Part shown: one piece after another, positions 27,024 to 35,822 of the stretch
Layout of the letters: every line of letters begins with the position of its first letter
Numbering within the stretch: position 1 is the first letter of the stretch
Source: an uncultured Myxococcales bacterium
GTDB taxonomy: Bacteria; Myxococcota_A; UBA9042; DTJE01
Assembly: GCA_937975765.1 (NCBI GenBank)
Contig: CALJUR010000060.1
Coordinates: forward strand, 17,191-81,190
Reading direction: 5' to 3'
Length of the DNA stretch: 64,000 bases
Translations under genes and position numbers: made by a program
Notes under the pieces: generated by a model
Database searches by the model: none
What the model was told of the DNA's origin: nothing
What the model saw: only the letters and a program-made list of their open reading frames with translations

Positions 27024-28360
27024 TGGTAGTCCCTGCGTCCACGGACACGCGGGCCATGGGCGCCCGCGAAACCCTCGTACGACCGGCTGATCAGGTGCGA
27101 CTCGATCTGGCCCGCCGTGTCCATCGCCACGCCGACGACGATCAGCAGCGAGGTGCCGCCGAAGTAGAACGGCACCTGGTACTGCTGCTGCAGGATCGTC
27201 GGCAGCACGCAGATCACGCTGATGTAGATCGCGCCGCCCACGGTGATCCGTGACAGCACGCGATCGATGTACTCGGCGGTCGCCTTGCCCGCGCGGATGC
27301 CGGGCACGAAGCCGCCGTTCTTCTTCAGGTTGTCCGCGACGTCCACCGGGTTGAAGGTGACCGCCGTGTAGAAGAACGCGAAGAACACGATCAGCGCGAT
27401 GTACAGGAAGTTGTACATCAGGCCGCCGGGGTTCAGCGCGTTCTGCATCCACGCCACCCACGAGGCGCCCGGGAACAGGTTGGACAGCGTGGACGGGAAC
27501 ATCAGGATCGACGATGCGAAGATCGGCGGGATGACGCCCGACGTGTTGACCTTCAGCGGCAGGTACGTCGTCTGCCCGCCGTACAGCTTCCGCCCGACGA
27601 CCTTCTTCGCGTATTGCACCGGGATTCGACGCTGGCCTCGCTCGAAGAACACGATCGCCCCGATCGTCCCGAGGATCAGGACTCCGATCAGGCCCAGGGT
27701 CAAGGGCTCCAGCCTGCCTCCCGCCATCGTCGACAGCGAGAAGGTCTGCACCACGGCCTCGGGGAACCGGGCCACGATGCCCGCGAAGATGATCAGCGAG
27801 ACGCCGTTGCCGATGCCGCGCTCGGTGATGGACTCGCCCAGCCACATCAGGAAGATCGTGCCCGTCGTCAGCGACAGGACGGTCAGGAACTTGAACAGGA
27901 ACGAGCTGATGCGGACGACGTTCTCGGTCCCCGCCTGCGCGTTCAGCGACTGCAGCCACACCGCGATGCCGATGCCCTGGATCGCGGCCAGGGCCACGGA
28001 GGCGTACCGGGTGTACTGGTTGATCTTGCGACGACCGGCGTCCCCCTCCTTCTGCAGCCTCTCCAGGGCCGGGATGACCACGGCCAGGAGCTGGAAGATG
28101 ATGGAGGCGCTGATGTACGGCATCACGCCCAGCGCGAAGACCGACATCTGGGAGACGGCGCCGCCGGAGAACATGTCGAAGAGCCCCAGCAGACCGGTCT
28201 GGCCATACTTCACGTAGTTGGCCATGATCTCGCGGTCGACGCCGGGGACGGTCACGAAGATCCCGAGGCGGTACACCGCCAGCATGCCCAGCGTGTACAG
28301 CAGCCGCTTGCGCAGCTCGGGGACCTTTCCAAGTCCTTCCAGGCTGTGGGCCACGTTCAA
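27020..28360 (-). CDS. secY: Preprotein translocase channel SecY
   Basis: 446 aa with ten membrane segments. Motifs: plug-region GVMPYISASIIFQLL, the cytoplasmic loop ERGQRRIPVQYAKK, the conserved GVIPPIFASSIL, and FVPGIRAGKATAEYIDRVL in the C-terminal half. It forms the SecYEG channel. It lies between rplO and adk in the spc segment. Confidence 0.97.
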   Translation of the reverse strand: MNVAHSLEGLGKVPELRKRLLYTLGMLAVYRLGIFVTVPGVDREIMANYVKYGQTGLLGLFDMFSGGAVSQMSVFALGVMPYISASIIFQLLAVVIPALERLQKEGDAGRRKINQYTRYASVALAAIQGIGIAVWLQSLNAQAGTENVVRISSFLFKFLTVLSLTTGTIFLMWLGESITERGIGNGVSLIIFAGIVARFPEAVVQTFSLSTMAGGRLEPLTLGLIGVLILGTIGAIVFFERGQRRIPVQYAKKVVGRKLYGGQTTYLPLKVNTSGVIPPIFASSILMFPSTLSNLFPGASWVAWMQNALNPGGLMYNFLYIALIVFFAFFYTAVTFNPVDVADNLKKNGGFVPGIRAGKATAEYIDRVLSRITVGGAIYISVICVLPTILQQQYQVPFYFGGTSLLIVVGVAMDTAGQIESHLISRSYEGFAGAHGPRVRGRRDYQ

Positions 28361-28379
28361 CCCTCCGACACCGAGGCGA

Positions 28380-28847
28380 TCACGCCTGGGCGTCCTCGAT
28401 CTCGACCACCAGGCGCGCCGTGCCGCCCGCCGCCTCGATCTTCTGCCGGGCCGCCTCGCTGAACGCGTGGGCGACCACTTCCAGCTTCTTCGTCAATTCG
28501 CCGGTTCCCAGGATCTTCACGCCGTCGCCGACCTTGCGGACCAGGCCCGCGGCCTGCATCGACGCGACGTCCACGTGGGTGCCCGCCGGGAAGATGTCCA
28601 GGGCGCCGACGTTGACGACCGTGAACTCCACGTGCACCAGCGGCTTGAACCCGCGCTTCGGCAGGCGGCGCTGCAGGGGCATCTGGCCGCCTTCGAAGTA
28701 CGCCGGACGGCCCTTGCCGGTCCGGGCGCCGGTACCCTTGTGACCGCGACCCGACGTCTTGCCCAGGCCGGACCCGCGACCGCGCCCCAGGCGCTTGCGC
28801 GTCTTCGTCGCGCCGGGGATCGGCGACAGCATCGAAAGTTCCTTCAT
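28380..28847 (-). CDS. rplO: Ribosomal protein L15
   Basis: 155 aa. N-terminal KTRKRLGRGRGSGLGKTSGRGHKG is typical. It overlaps the end of rpsE by 4 bases, so no rpmD (L30) is present between them. L15 helps assemble the 50S central region; loss of rpmD at this place is known in many phyla. Confidence 0.97.
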   Translation of the reverse strand: MKELSMLSPIPGATKTRKRLGRGRGSGLGKTSGRGHKGTGARTGKGRPAYFEGGQMPLQRRLPKRGFKPLVHVEFTVVNVGALDIFPAGTHVDVASMQAAGLVRKVGDGVKILGTGELTKKLEVVAHAFSEAARQKIEAAGGTARLVVEIEDAQA

Positions 28848-29347
28848 CGCCCACCCTCCTGAACCAGCCCGCGCTTTTCCGCGGCCTCTTCCGGGGCCAT
28901 CAGGAGGCGCAGACCGGCGATCGTGGCCCGGACGACGTTGTGCGCGTTCCGGCTGCCGACGTTCTTCGCCAGCACGTCCTTCACGCCCGCCGCCTCCAGC
29001 ACCGCGCGCGTCGCACCGCCGGCGATCAGGCCGGTACCGGCGGACGCCGGGCGGATGACCACGCGGCCCGCGCCGTAGTGGCCCACCACCTCGTGCGGCA
29101 GCGTGTTGCCGTGGATCGGCACGCGGATCATGTTCTTCTTCGCGTGCTCGCTGCCCTTCCGGATGGCTTCCGGCACTTCCTGGGCCTTGCCCAGCCCGTA
29201 GCCGACCAGGCCTTCGCCGTTGCCGATGACCACGAGCGCCGCGAAGGAGAACCGGCGGCCGCCCTTGACCACCTTGGCCACGCGGCTCAGGTGGACGATG
29301 TGCTCGGAGAATTCCAGCTTCTCCTGGACCTGCTCTTCCTGGCTCAA
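28844..29347 (-). CDS. rpsE: Ribosomal protein S5
   Basis: 167 aa. Motifs: VVKGGRRFSFAALVVIGNGEGLVGYGLGKA (S5 double-stranded-RNA fold), then C-terminal VGSRNAHNVVRATIAGL. It contributes to decoding fidelity and mRNA helicase activity. About 16 bases after rplR. Confidence 0.97.
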   Translation of the reverse strand: MSQEEQVQEKLEFSEHIVHLSRVAKVVKGGRRFSFAALVVIGNGEGLVGYGLGKAQEVPEAIRKGSEHAKKNMIRVPIHGNTLPHEVVGHYGAGRVVIRPASAGTGLIAGGATRAVLEAAGVKDVLAKNVGSRNAHNVVRATIAGLRLLMAPEEAAEKRGLVQEGGR

Positions 29348-29363
29348 GACGCCACCTCCTCGG

Positions 29364-29738
29364 TCAGAACTTCAGGCCGGCTTCCCGGGCCGCATCCGCC
29401 ATCGCCGCCACCCGGCCGTGGTACAGGAACCCGTTCCGGTCGAAGACGACGGTCTCGATCCCGGCCGCCTTGCAGCGCTCGGCGATCATCGCGCCCACCT
29501 TCTTCGCCACGTCCATCTTGTTCGCTTCCGGGTTCGCACCCGCGAACTCCTTGCCCTCGGACGTCGCGGCGCACAGCGTGCGGCCGGCCGCGTCGTCGAT
29601 CACCTGGCAGGAGATGTGCCGCGTGCTGCGGAAGACGACCAGCCGCGGACGCTCCGCGCTGCCAGCCACCTTCTTCCGGATCCGCGACTTCCGATTCAGC
29701 CGGGCTTCCAGCCGGCGCTTGGCATTCTGAACTTCCAC
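29364..29738 (-). CDS. rplR: Ribosomal protein L18
   Basis: 124 aa from GTG at 29738, chosen because GGAGGG sits just upstream and the family's basic N-terminus (AKRRLEARLNRKSRIRKKV) begins here; a longer in-frame extension would read through the hairpins at 29757-29812. It binds 5S rRNA with L5. The C-terminus GRVAAMADAAREAGLKF is typical. Confidence 0.95.
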   Translation of the reverse strand: MEVQNAKRRLEARLNRKSRIRKKVAGSAERPRLVVFRSTRHISCQVIDDAAGRTLCAATSEGKEFAGANPEANKMDVAKKVGAMIAERCKAAGIETVVFDRNGFLYHGRVAAMADAAREAGLKF

Positions 29739-29756
29739 GTTGCCCTCCGCGGCCAA

Positions 29757-29812
29757 GGGGACATCCTTCGGGAGTCCCCAACGTTCCAGGGGACGCCCCT
29801 CAGGGTGTCCCC
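29757..29812 (-). repeat. Tandem pair of related stem-loops in the rplF-rplR gap
   Basis: Two hairpins, 29789-29812 and 29757-29779, share 6-bp outer stems GGGGAC/GTCCCC and 3-bp inner G-C-rich stems. In the mRNA they precede the rplR ribosome site by about 10 bases, and the second has a CGAA tetraloop. They may be regulatory RNA, processing sites or decayed mobile repeats. Confidence 0.6.
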
Positions 29813-29822
29813 ACGCCACCTC

Positions 29823-30362
29823 TTACTTCGCACCCGCCTTGCCGGCCTTGCGCTTGATCGTCTCGCCCAGGTACGCGACGCCCTTGCCCTTGTAGGGCTC
29901 GATCTCGCGCACCGCGCGGATCTTGGCGGCCGTGTCCCCCAGGGACTCCTTGTTGATGCTCTTCAGCACGATCTTCGTGTTCTTGTCCTCGACCGACGCG
30001 GTGACGTCGGCGGGAAGCGGGAACACGACCGGCTTCGAGTACCCGAGGAACAGGGTCAGGGACTTCGCATCCCCTTCGACCTTGTACCCCGTGCCCGTGA
30101 TCACCAGCGTCTTCGAGAAGCCCTTGCTGACGCCCTCGACCATGTTGGCCACCAGGGTGCGCATCAGGCCGTGCATGGACGCCGCCTTCAGGTGCTTCGG
30201 GTCCGGCTGCACGAGGACCTGGGTCTTCTCGACGGCCACGGTCACGCCCAGGACGTCCCGGGACAGGAGGCCCAGAGGCCCCTTGACCGTGACGGTCGGT
30301 CCCGACGTCTTCACTTCCACGCCGGCCGGCACCGGGATGGGCTTCTTACCGATTCGCGACAC
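29823..30362 (-). CDS. rplF: Ribosomal protein L6
   Basis: 179 aa from GTG at 30362 (GGAGGG upstream). Starts SRIGKKPIPVPAGVEV; the C-terminal signature EPYKGKGVAYLGETIKRKAGK is complete. L6 sits near the factor-binding site of the 50S subunit. The 100-base gap to rpsH holds no gene that I can see. Confidence 0.97.
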   Translation of the reverse strand: MSRIGKKPIPVPAGVEVKTSGPTVTVKGPLGLLSRDVLGVTVAVEKTQVLVQPDPKHLKAASMHGLMRTLVANMVEGVSKGFSKTLVITGTGYKVEGDAKSLTLFLGYSKPVVFPLPADVTASVEDKNTKIVLKSINKESLGDTAAKIRAVREIEPYKGKGVAYLGETIKRKAGKAGAK

Positions 30363-30463
30363 GGTACCCTCCGCATTCGTCGGTACGGCAAGGGGAGCAC
30401 GGCAAGCCGCCGCCCCTGCCAGACCGCGCCCGTTGGCCCCTTCCTGCCGGGGCCGGTCGGGCC

Positions 30464-30859
30464 TCACCAGATCGTCAGCAGGACCTCGCCGCCGATGCCC
30501 AGCTTGCGAGCCTCGGCGTCCACCATCAGCCCCTGCGGGGTCGACAGGATCGCCAGGCCCAGGCCGCGCTTGACGCGAGGGATGTCCCGCTTGCCGACGT
30601 ACACCCGGCGGCCCGGCTTGCTCTCGCGACGGATGCCGGCGATCGCCGCGCGCTTCGGCGCGGTGTACTTCAGGTAGATCTTCAGGATCCCCTGAAGCCG
30701 GTCGTCCATCACCGAGCAGTCCTCGATGTAGCCCTGCTCCTTCAGAATCTCGGCAATCCGCCGCTTCACGTTGGAGTTGGGCATCTCCAGCGACGGGAAT
30801 CCGGCCTGGATGGCGTTCCGGATCCGGGTCAGCATGTCCCCGATGGGATCGGTCGTCAT
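30464..30859 (-). CDS. rpsH: Ribosomal protein S8
   Basis: 131 aa, ATG at 30859. MTTDPIGDMLTRIRNA is the family start, and C-terminal STPQGLMVDAEARKLGIGGEVL is typical. S8 binds 16S helix 21 and in E. coli represses the spc operon. About 11 bases after rpsN. Confidence 0.97.
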   Translation of the reverse strand: MTTDPIGDMLTRIRNAIQAGFPSLEMPNSNVKRRIAEILKEQGYIEDCSVMDDRLQGILKIYLKYTAPKRAAIAGIRRESKPGRRVYVGKRDIPRVKRGLGLAILSTPQGLMVDAEARKLGIGGEVLLTIW

Positions 30860-30870
30860 GGCACGCTCTC

Positions 30871-31056
30871 CTACCAGCTGGCCTTGATCACGCCGGGGAG
30901 ATCCCCGCGCAGCGCCGCGTTCCGGAAGCAGATGCGGCACATGTTGAACTTCCGCAAGACCGCGTGCGAACGCCCGCACAGGGGGCAGCGCCGGTAGGCG
31001 CGCACCTTGAACTTGGGCTTCCGCACCGCCTTGATCCGCAACGACGTCTTCGCCAC
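30871..31056 (-). CDS. rpsN: Ribosomal protein S14, type Z (zinc)
   Basis: 61 aa from GTG at 31056 (AGGAGG upstream). CPLCGRSHAVLRKFNMCRICFR holds the CxxC...CxxC zinc site of short type-Z S14, unlike the long 101-residue zinc-free form of enterobacteria. Standard place between rplE and rpsH. Confidence 0.96.
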   Translation of the reverse strand: MAKTSLRIKAVRKPKFKVRAYRRCPLCGRSHAVLRKFNMCRICFRNAALRGDLPGVIKASW

Positions 31057-31073
31057 GTCAAACCTCCTCTCGC

Positions 31074-31613
31074 CTACTTGCGGAAGGGCATCCCCAGGCC
31101 CTTCAGCAGGGCGAACGCCTCTTCGTCGGTCCGGGCGCTCGTCCCGATCGTGATGTTCATCCCCTTCATCTTCTCGACCTTGTCGTAGTCGACTTCGGGG
31201 AAAATGGTCTGTTCGCGCAGGCCCAGCGTGTAGTCCCCGTGGCCGTCGAAGGCCTTGGTGGGGACGCCGCGGAAGTCGCGGACGCGGGGAAGCGCGATGT
31301 TCAGCAGCCGATCCAGGAACTCGAACATCCGGTCGCCGCGCAGGGTCACCGTGCAGCCGACCGCGTTGCCCTGCCGGACCTTGAAGGCCGCGATGGACTT
31401 GCGGCACTTGGTCACGACCGGCTTCTGGCCCGTGATCTGCGTCAACTCGGCGACGGACGTCTCGATCATCTTCGGGTTGTGCGTCGCCTCGCCGAGGCCC
31501 ATGTTCAGGGTGACCTTCAGCAGGCGCGGCACCTGGAGGCGGTTCGTGTAGCCGAACTGCTTCATCAGCACCGGCACCACCTCGTCGTTGTACTTCTTGC
31601 GCATTCTGGTCAT
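31074..31613 (-). CDS. rplE: Ribosomal protein L5
   Basis: 179 aa. Motifs: NRLQVPRLLKVTLNMGLGEA, TGQKPVVTKCRKSIAAFKVR, IFPEVDYDKVEKMKGMNITI. It binds 5S rRNA and contacts the P-site tRNA. Start at 31613 (MTRMRKKY), with a second possible ATG three codons in. Confidence 0.97.
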   Translation of the reverse strand: MTRMRKKYNDEVVPVLMKQFGYTNRLQVPRLLKVTLNMGLGEATHNPKMIETSVAELTQITGQKPVVTKCRKSIAAFKVRQGNAVGCTVTLRGDRMFEFLDRLLNIALPRVRDFRGVPTKAFDGHGDYTLGLREQTIFPEVDYDKVEKMKGMNITIGTSARTDEEAFALLKGLGMPFRK

Positions 31614-31651
31614 CGTTGCTTCCCCGCTCGCGCCCCCGGGCCTCGCGGCCC

Positions 31652-31975
31652 CTAGTCGAAGACCTCGCCCGTCCGCGCCGCCACGCGAACCTTCCGCACC
31701 TTGCCGGCGGTCTCCCGCTCCTCGATGTGAACGCGCACCGGCTTGCCGTCCTTCTTGCTGGCCAGGGCCAGCGCCGACATCGGCAGCGGCGCGGGCTTCT
31801 CCTGGATCCCGGCCTTCAGGTTCTTCGCCGAGCGCTTCTGGTGCTTCTTCACCAGGTTCAGCCCCTCGACGATCGCGCGATTCTTCTTGTCGTCCACTTC
31901 CAGGATGCGGCCCTTGGACCCCGCGTCCTTCCCGCGGAGCACCACGACCTCGTCGTTCTTCCGGATCTTCCGCAT
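31652..31975 (-). CDS. rplX: Ribosomal protein L24
   Basis: 107 aa. KOW motif at the N-terminus (KNDEVVVLRGKDAGSKGRIL) and NLVKKHQK. It initiates 50S assembly. The ATG shares a base with the rplN stop (TGATG). Confidence 0.97.
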   Translation of the reverse strand: MRKIRKNDEVVVLRGKDAGSKGRILEVDDKKNRAIVEGLNLVKKHQKRSAKNLKAGIQEKPAPLPMSALALASKKDGKPVRVHIEERETAGKVRKVRVAARTGEVFD

Positions 31976-32343
31976 CACAGCACCTCCGGGGCCAGCGACA
32001 CGATCTTCATGAACCGCTTCGCACGCAGCTCGCGCGCCACCGGCCCGAAGATGCGCGTGCCGATCGGCTCCATCGCGGCGTTCACCAGGACGGCCGCGTT
32101 CTGGTCGAACCGGATGTACGACCCGTCGGCGCGACCGACTTCCTTCGCGGTGCGGACGATGACGCACTTCACGACGTCGCCCTTCTTGACCTTGGCGCGC
32201 GGCAGGGCCTCCTTGACGGTGGCCACGACGATGTCGCCGAGGCTCGAGCAACGACGGTGCGAGCCGCCCAGGCATCGGATGACCTGGAGCAGCTTGGCGC
32301 CGGAGTTGTCCGCCGAGATCAGGTAGCTTTCCTGCTGGATCAT
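31975..32343 (-). CDS. rplN: Ribosomal protein L14
   Basis: 122 aa. Motifs: MIQQESYLISADNSGAKLLQVIRCLG, KGDVVKCVIVRTAKEVGRADGSYIRFDQNAAVLVN, TRIFGPVARELR. It forms an intersubunit bridge. First gene of the spc segment, about 45 bases after rpsQ. Confidence 0.98.
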   Translation of the reverse strand: MIQQESYLISADNSGAKLLQVIRCLGGSHRRCSSLGDIVVATVKEALPRAKVKKGDVVKCVIVRTAKEVGRADGSYIRFDQNAAVLVNAAMEPIGTRIFGPVARELRAKRFMKIVSLAPEVL

Positions 32344-32387
32344 GGGTCACCTCGCCCAACCGGCTCCCGCGGCTGCGGGACCCGAAT

Positions 32388-32654
32388 TCACGCCTCGGCC
32401 TTCGCCCCGGCGACCACGCGCCACCGCTTCCGGGCGGACAGCGGACGGCTCTCCTCGATGACCACGGTGTCGCCCACCGAGCACTTCGAATGCTCGTCGT
32501 GCGCCATGTACTTGGTCACCCGCGTGATGAACTTGTGGAAGATCGGGTGCTCGTAGCGCCGCGACACGGCCACGACGATCGACTTCTCGCCCGAGACGGA
32601 CGTCACGGTGCCCGTGAACTGCCGCTTCCGACGGATGGTGGTTTCCTGCTCCAT
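32388..32654 (-). CDS. rpsQ: Ribosomal protein S17
   Basis: 88 aa from ATG at 32654 (GAGGGC upstream). Motifs: RKRQFTGTVTSVSGEKSIVVAVSR, HPIFHKFITRVTKYMAHDE, GDTVVIEESRPLSARKRWRVV. An OB-fold protein binding 16S rRNA helix 11. Confidence 0.97.
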   Translation of the reverse strand: MEQETTIRRKRQFTGTVTSVSGEKSIVVAVSRRYEHPIFHKFITRVTKYMAHDEHSKCSVGDTVVIEESRPLSARKRWRVVAGAKAEA

Positions 32655-32662
32655 CGCTGCCC

Positions 32663-32869
32663 TCACTGCGCGGCCTTCTGCCGCCGGTTCTGCTCGGTCA
32701 GGATCCGCGCCAGGTTCCGCTTCGTCGCGGTGATGTCCGCCATCTTGGACATCTGGCCGGTGGCCAGCCGCATGCGGATCTTGAACAGCGACTCCCGGAG
32801 CTCCTTCTCGCGCACCGCAAGCTCCTCCACGGAGAGGGCCTGCAGCTCCTCGGTCTTCAGCGCCTTCAT
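32663..32869 (-). CDS. rpmC: Ribosomal protein L29
   Basis: 68 aa, two-helix hairpin protein at the exit tunnel. Motifs: LKTEELQALSVEELAVREKEL and RMRLATGQMSKMADITATKRNLARILT. It overlaps the end of rplP by 4 bases (ATGA). Confidence 0.97.
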   Translation of the reverse strand: MKALKTEELQALSVEELAVREKELRESLFKIRMRLATGQMSKMADITATKRNLARILTEQNRRQKAAQ

Positions 32870-33282
32870 CGGATCTCCCCCCGCGCCAGCACCTTGGTAT
32901 GGATCGGGAGCTTGTGCGAGGCCAGCCGGAACGCCTCGCGGGCGATCGCCTCCTCCACGCCCTCGATCTCGTACAGCACCTTCCCGGGCTTCACGACGGC
33001 GACCCACTCCTCGGGAGCACCCTTGCCGCGGCCCATGCGGGTCTCGAGGGGCTTCTTGGAGATCGGCTTGTCGGGGAACACCCGGATCCACACCTGGCCA
33101 CCGCGCTTCACGTGGCGGGTCAGGGCGATACGGCCGGCCTCGATCTGCCGCGCCGTCAGCCACCCGCACTCGATCGCCTGCAGCCCGAACTCGCCGAACG
33201 ACACCTCGGAGCCGCGGTAGGCGGTGCCGCGCATCCGGCCCTTCTGCTGCTTGCGGAACTTCGTTCTCGCCGGGGAAAGCAT
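32866..33282 (-). CDS. rplP: Ribosomal protein L16
   Basis: 138 aa. N-terminus MLSPARTKFRKQQKGRMRGTAYRG; motif GGQVWIRVFPDKPISKKPLETRMGRGKGAPEEWVAVV. Binds 23S rRNA at the A-site tRNA elbow. Between rpsC and rpmC. Confidence 0.98.
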   Translation of the reverse strand: MLSPARTKFRKQQKGRMRGTAYRGSEVSFGEFGLQAIECGWLTARQIEAGRIALTRHVKRGGQVWIRVFPDKPISKKPLETRMGRGKGAPEEWVAVVKPGKVLYEIEGVEEAIAREAFRLASHKLPIHTKVLARGEIR

Positions 33283-33338
33283 CTGCCCCTCCTAAATCCA
33301 GCGTCGCCCGCCGGCCCCAGGCCGTCGGCCGTCGTCCA

Positions 33339-33968
33339 CTACTTCTTCAGGATGTCGCCCTTGTACACCCACGTCTTGACGCCGATCACGCCGTACGTCG
33401 TCTGCGCCTGGCTGAACCCGTAGTCCAGGTCCGCGCGGATCGTGTGCAGCGGGACGCGGCCCTCGCGGTACTGCAGCACGCGCGACATCTCGGCGCCGCC
33501 CAGGCGTCCCGAGCAGCGGATCTTGATGCCCTTGGCGCCCAGCTTCATCGCCTGCGTCACCGCGCGCTTGGTGGCGCGGCGGAAGGACACGCGGCGCTCC
33601 AGCTGCTGGGCGACGGACTCGGCGACCAGTTGCGCGTCCAGTTCGGCCTTGCGGACTTCCTGGATGTAGGGCACGACCTCCATGGAGGTCAGGCGCGTCA
33701 GTTCGCGCTTCAGGTCCTCGATGTTCTCGCCCTTGCGTCCGATGGCGATGCCGGGACGCGCGGTGAAGATGTACACCTTGACCTTGTTCGCCGTGCGCTC
33801 GATCTGGACCGAGGAGATCCCCGCCGCGCCCATCTTCTGCAGGACGCGCTCGCGGATCTTCATGTCCTCGCGAGCCCACTGGCCGTAGTTCCGGTCCGCG
33901 TACCAGCGGCTGTTCCACGTCTTCACGTAGGGGATCCGGAATCCGATCGGATGCGTCTTCTGGCCCAC
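33339..33968 (-). CDS. rpsC: Ribosomal protein S3
   Basis: 209 aa. Motifs: MGQKTHPIGFRI, KH-domain RPGIAIGRKGENIEDLKREL, GAKGIKIRCSGRLGGAEMSR. It lines the mRNA entry channel. Slightly shorter than E. coli S3, ending soon after the conserved GDILKK. Confidence 0.97.
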   Translation of the reverse strand: MGQKTHPIGFRIPYVKTWNSRWYADRNYGQWAREDMKIRERVLQKMGAAGISSVQIERTANKVKVYIFTARPGIAIGRKGENIEDLKRELTRLTSMEVVPYIQEVRKAELDAQLVAESVAQQLERRVSFRRATKRAVTQAMKLGAKGIKIRCSGRLGGAEMSRVLQYREGRVPLHTIRADLDYGFSQAQTTYGVIGVKTWVYKGDILKK

Positions 33969-33977
33969 GAGGTCCTC

Positions 33978-34322
33978 CTACTCCAGTTCCCCGAGCACCA
34001 CCGTGACGTGGCTGGTGAACTTGTGGATCTTCGTCACCATGCCGCGGGCCCGGGACAGGCCTCGCTTGAGGGCCGGCCCCTGGTCCACGAAGATCTCCTT
34101 GACGAACAGGTTGTCCAGGTCGAAGTTCCCTGCCTGCCGGGCCGCGTCGATCGCGGTGTTCAGGACCTTCGACACCGGCCGCACGGCGCGGCGCGGGATG
34201 AAGGACAGAACGGCGTTCGCCTCGTCCACGCGCTTCCCGCGGATCGCGTTGGCGACCACGCGCACCTTGCGGGGAGCCATCCGGATGTAGCGGGCCTTGG
34301 CCCTCACCACGTGCTCTTCCAT
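33978..34322 (-). CDS. rplV: Ribosomal protein L22
   Basis: 114 aa from ATG at 34322 (GGAAGGTG upstream). Motifs: ARYIRMAPRKVRVVANAIRGKRVDEANAVLSFIPRRAV and the tunnel-loop region. It extends a beta hairpin into the peptide exit tunnel. About 10 bases before rpsC. Confidence 0.97.
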   Translation of the reverse strand: MEEHVVRAKARYIRMAPRKVRVVANAIRGKRVDEANAVLSFIPRRAVRPVSKVLNTAIDAARQAGNFDLDNLFVKEIFVDQGPALKRGLSRARGMVTKIHKFTSHVTVVLGELE

Positions 34323-34371
34323 TGCCACACCTTCCGTTTCGCCCGGGACGGCTGGCCGCCCGGGCGAGCCC

Positions 34372-34671
34372 CTACTTGCCGCCCTTCTTGCCTTCGACCT
34401 TGCCCTTCTTGTCACCGCCCGAATGGCCGTGGAAGGTGCGGGTCGGCGCGAACTCGCCCAGCTTGTGACCGACCATGTTCTCGGTCACGAACACCGGGAT
34501 GAACTTCTTGCCGTTGTGCACGGCGAAGTTGAAGCCGACCATCTCGGGAAGGATCACGGACCGGCGGGACCACGTCTTGATGGTCTTCTTCTGGCCGGAC
34601 CGCAGCGACCCCTCGATCTTCTCGACCAGGTGCTTGTCCAGGAACGGACCCTTCTTCACGGACCGCGGCAT
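34372..34671 (-). CDS. rpsS: Ribosomal protein S19
   Basis: 99 aa. Motifs: MPRSVKKGPFLDKHLVEKIE, TWSRRSVILPEMVGFNFAVHNGKKF, GHKLGEFAPTRTFHGHSG, with a short Lys/Gly tail. A head protein of the small subunit, contacting S13. Confidence 0.98.
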   Translation of the reverse strand: MPRSVKKGPFLDKHLVEKIEGSLRSGQKKTIKTWSRRSVILPEMVGFNFAVHNGKKFIPVFVTENMVGHKLGEFAPTRTFHGHSGGDKKGKVEGKKGGK

Positions 34672-34684
34672 GACACCCTCCGTC

Positions 34685-35509
34685 CTACTTCGAGCGCCGC
34701 TTGACGATCAGGCGATCGGTGCTCTTGTTCTGGCGCGTCTTGTACCCCTTCGTCGGCCGGCCCCACGGGGTGGTCGGATGACGGCCGCCCGAGGTCTTGC
34801 CTTCGCCACCGCCCATCGGGTGATCGACGGGGTTCATCACGACGCCGCGGCTCTGCGGGCGGATGCCCTTCCAGCGATTGCGGCCCGCCTTGCCGATCGA
34901 ACGGTTCTCGTGCTCGTTGTTGCTGACGTCGCCGATGGTCGCGCAGCACTCCTCGCGGACCTTGCGCAGCTCGCCCGACGGCATGCGCAGCAGCGCGTAC
35001 CCGGCCTCGCGCGCCATCAGCTGCGCCGAGCCGCCGGCCGACCGCACCAGCTGGGCGCCGGCGCCCGGCTTCAGCTCGATGCAGTGGATCATCGTGCCCT
35101 GCGGGATCGCCTTCAGCGGCAACTGGTTGCCCGGGCGGATCTCGGCGTGGGCCGCGGCCATCAGCGTGTCGCCGACCTTCACCTCGCGCGGGGCGATGAT
35201 GTAGCGCTTCTCGCCGTCCACGTAGTTCAGCAGGCAGATGCGGGCGCTGCGGTTCGGGTCGTACTCGATCTCCGCCACGACCGCCGGCACGCCGATCTTG
35301 TCGCGCTTGAAGTCGATGACCCGGAACAGGCGCTTGTGCCCACCGCCGCGGTGCCGGGAGGTGATGCGGCCATAGGTGTTGTGGCCGACCTTCCGGGTGT
35401 TCTTCGCGATCAGCTTCTTCTCGGGCGTGTCACGCGTCACGTCGGAGAAGTCCTGACCTTCCGCCGCGCGTCGTCCGGCCGAGGTCGGCTTGTACTTGAT
35501 GATTCCCAT
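34685..35509 (-). CDS. rplB: Ribosomal protein L2
   Basis: 274 aa. Motifs: ITSRHRGGGHKRLFRVIDFKRDK, SAGGSAQLMAREAGYALLRMPSGE and C-terminal GVVMNPVDHPMGGGEGKTSGGRHPTTPWG, the segment essential for peptidyl transferase centre assembly. Between rplW and rpsS. Confidence 0.98.
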   Translation of the reverse strand: MGIIKYKPTSAGRRAAEGQDFSDVTRDTPEKKLIAKNTRKVGHNTYGRITSRHRGGGHKRLFRVIDFKRDKIGVPAVVAEIEYDPNRSARICLLNYVDGEKRYIIAPREVKVGDTLMAAAHAEIRPGNQLPLKAIPQGTMIHCIELKPGAGAQLVRSAGGSAQLMAREAGYALLRMPSGELRKVREECCATIGDVSNNEHENRSIGKAGRNRWKGIRPQSRGVVMNPVDHPMGGGEGKTSGGRHPTTPWGRPTKGYKTRQNKSTDRLIVKRRSK

Positions 35510-35531
35510 CGCTCGCGCTCCTCCCTCGTGC

Positions 35532-35822
35532 CTACCGGGACTCGAAGATGTCGATCGTGTCGCCGGCCTTCAGCGTCACGATGGCCTTCTTCCACGACGG
35601 ACGGCGGCCCAGGAACCGGCCCATCCGCTTCTCCTTGCCCCGCACGATCTGGGTCCGCACGTCCTCGACGTGGACCTTGAACACGACCTCGATCGCCTCC
35701 CGGATCTCCTGGCGATCGACGGTCATCGGGACCTCGAAGTGGAACGTGTTGCGACGTTCCTTGTCGATGTTGGCCTTCTCGGTGATGAGAGGCCGACGAA
35801 TCACGTCGTACGGGCTCTTCAT
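35532..35822 (-). CDS. rplW: Ribosomal protein L23
   Basis: 96 aa. Motifs: YDVIRRPLITEKANIDKE and the C-terminal half VKGKEKR-like (VRGKEKRMGRFLGRRPSWKKAIVTL). It docks trigger factor and SRP at the tunnel exit. ATG overlaps the rplD stop by 4 bases. Confidence 0.97.
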   Translation of the reverse strand: MKSPYDVIRRPLITEKANIDKERRNTFHFEVPMTVDRQEIREAIEVVFKVHVEDVRTQIVRGKEKRMGRFLGRRPSWKKAIVTLKAGDTIDIFESR

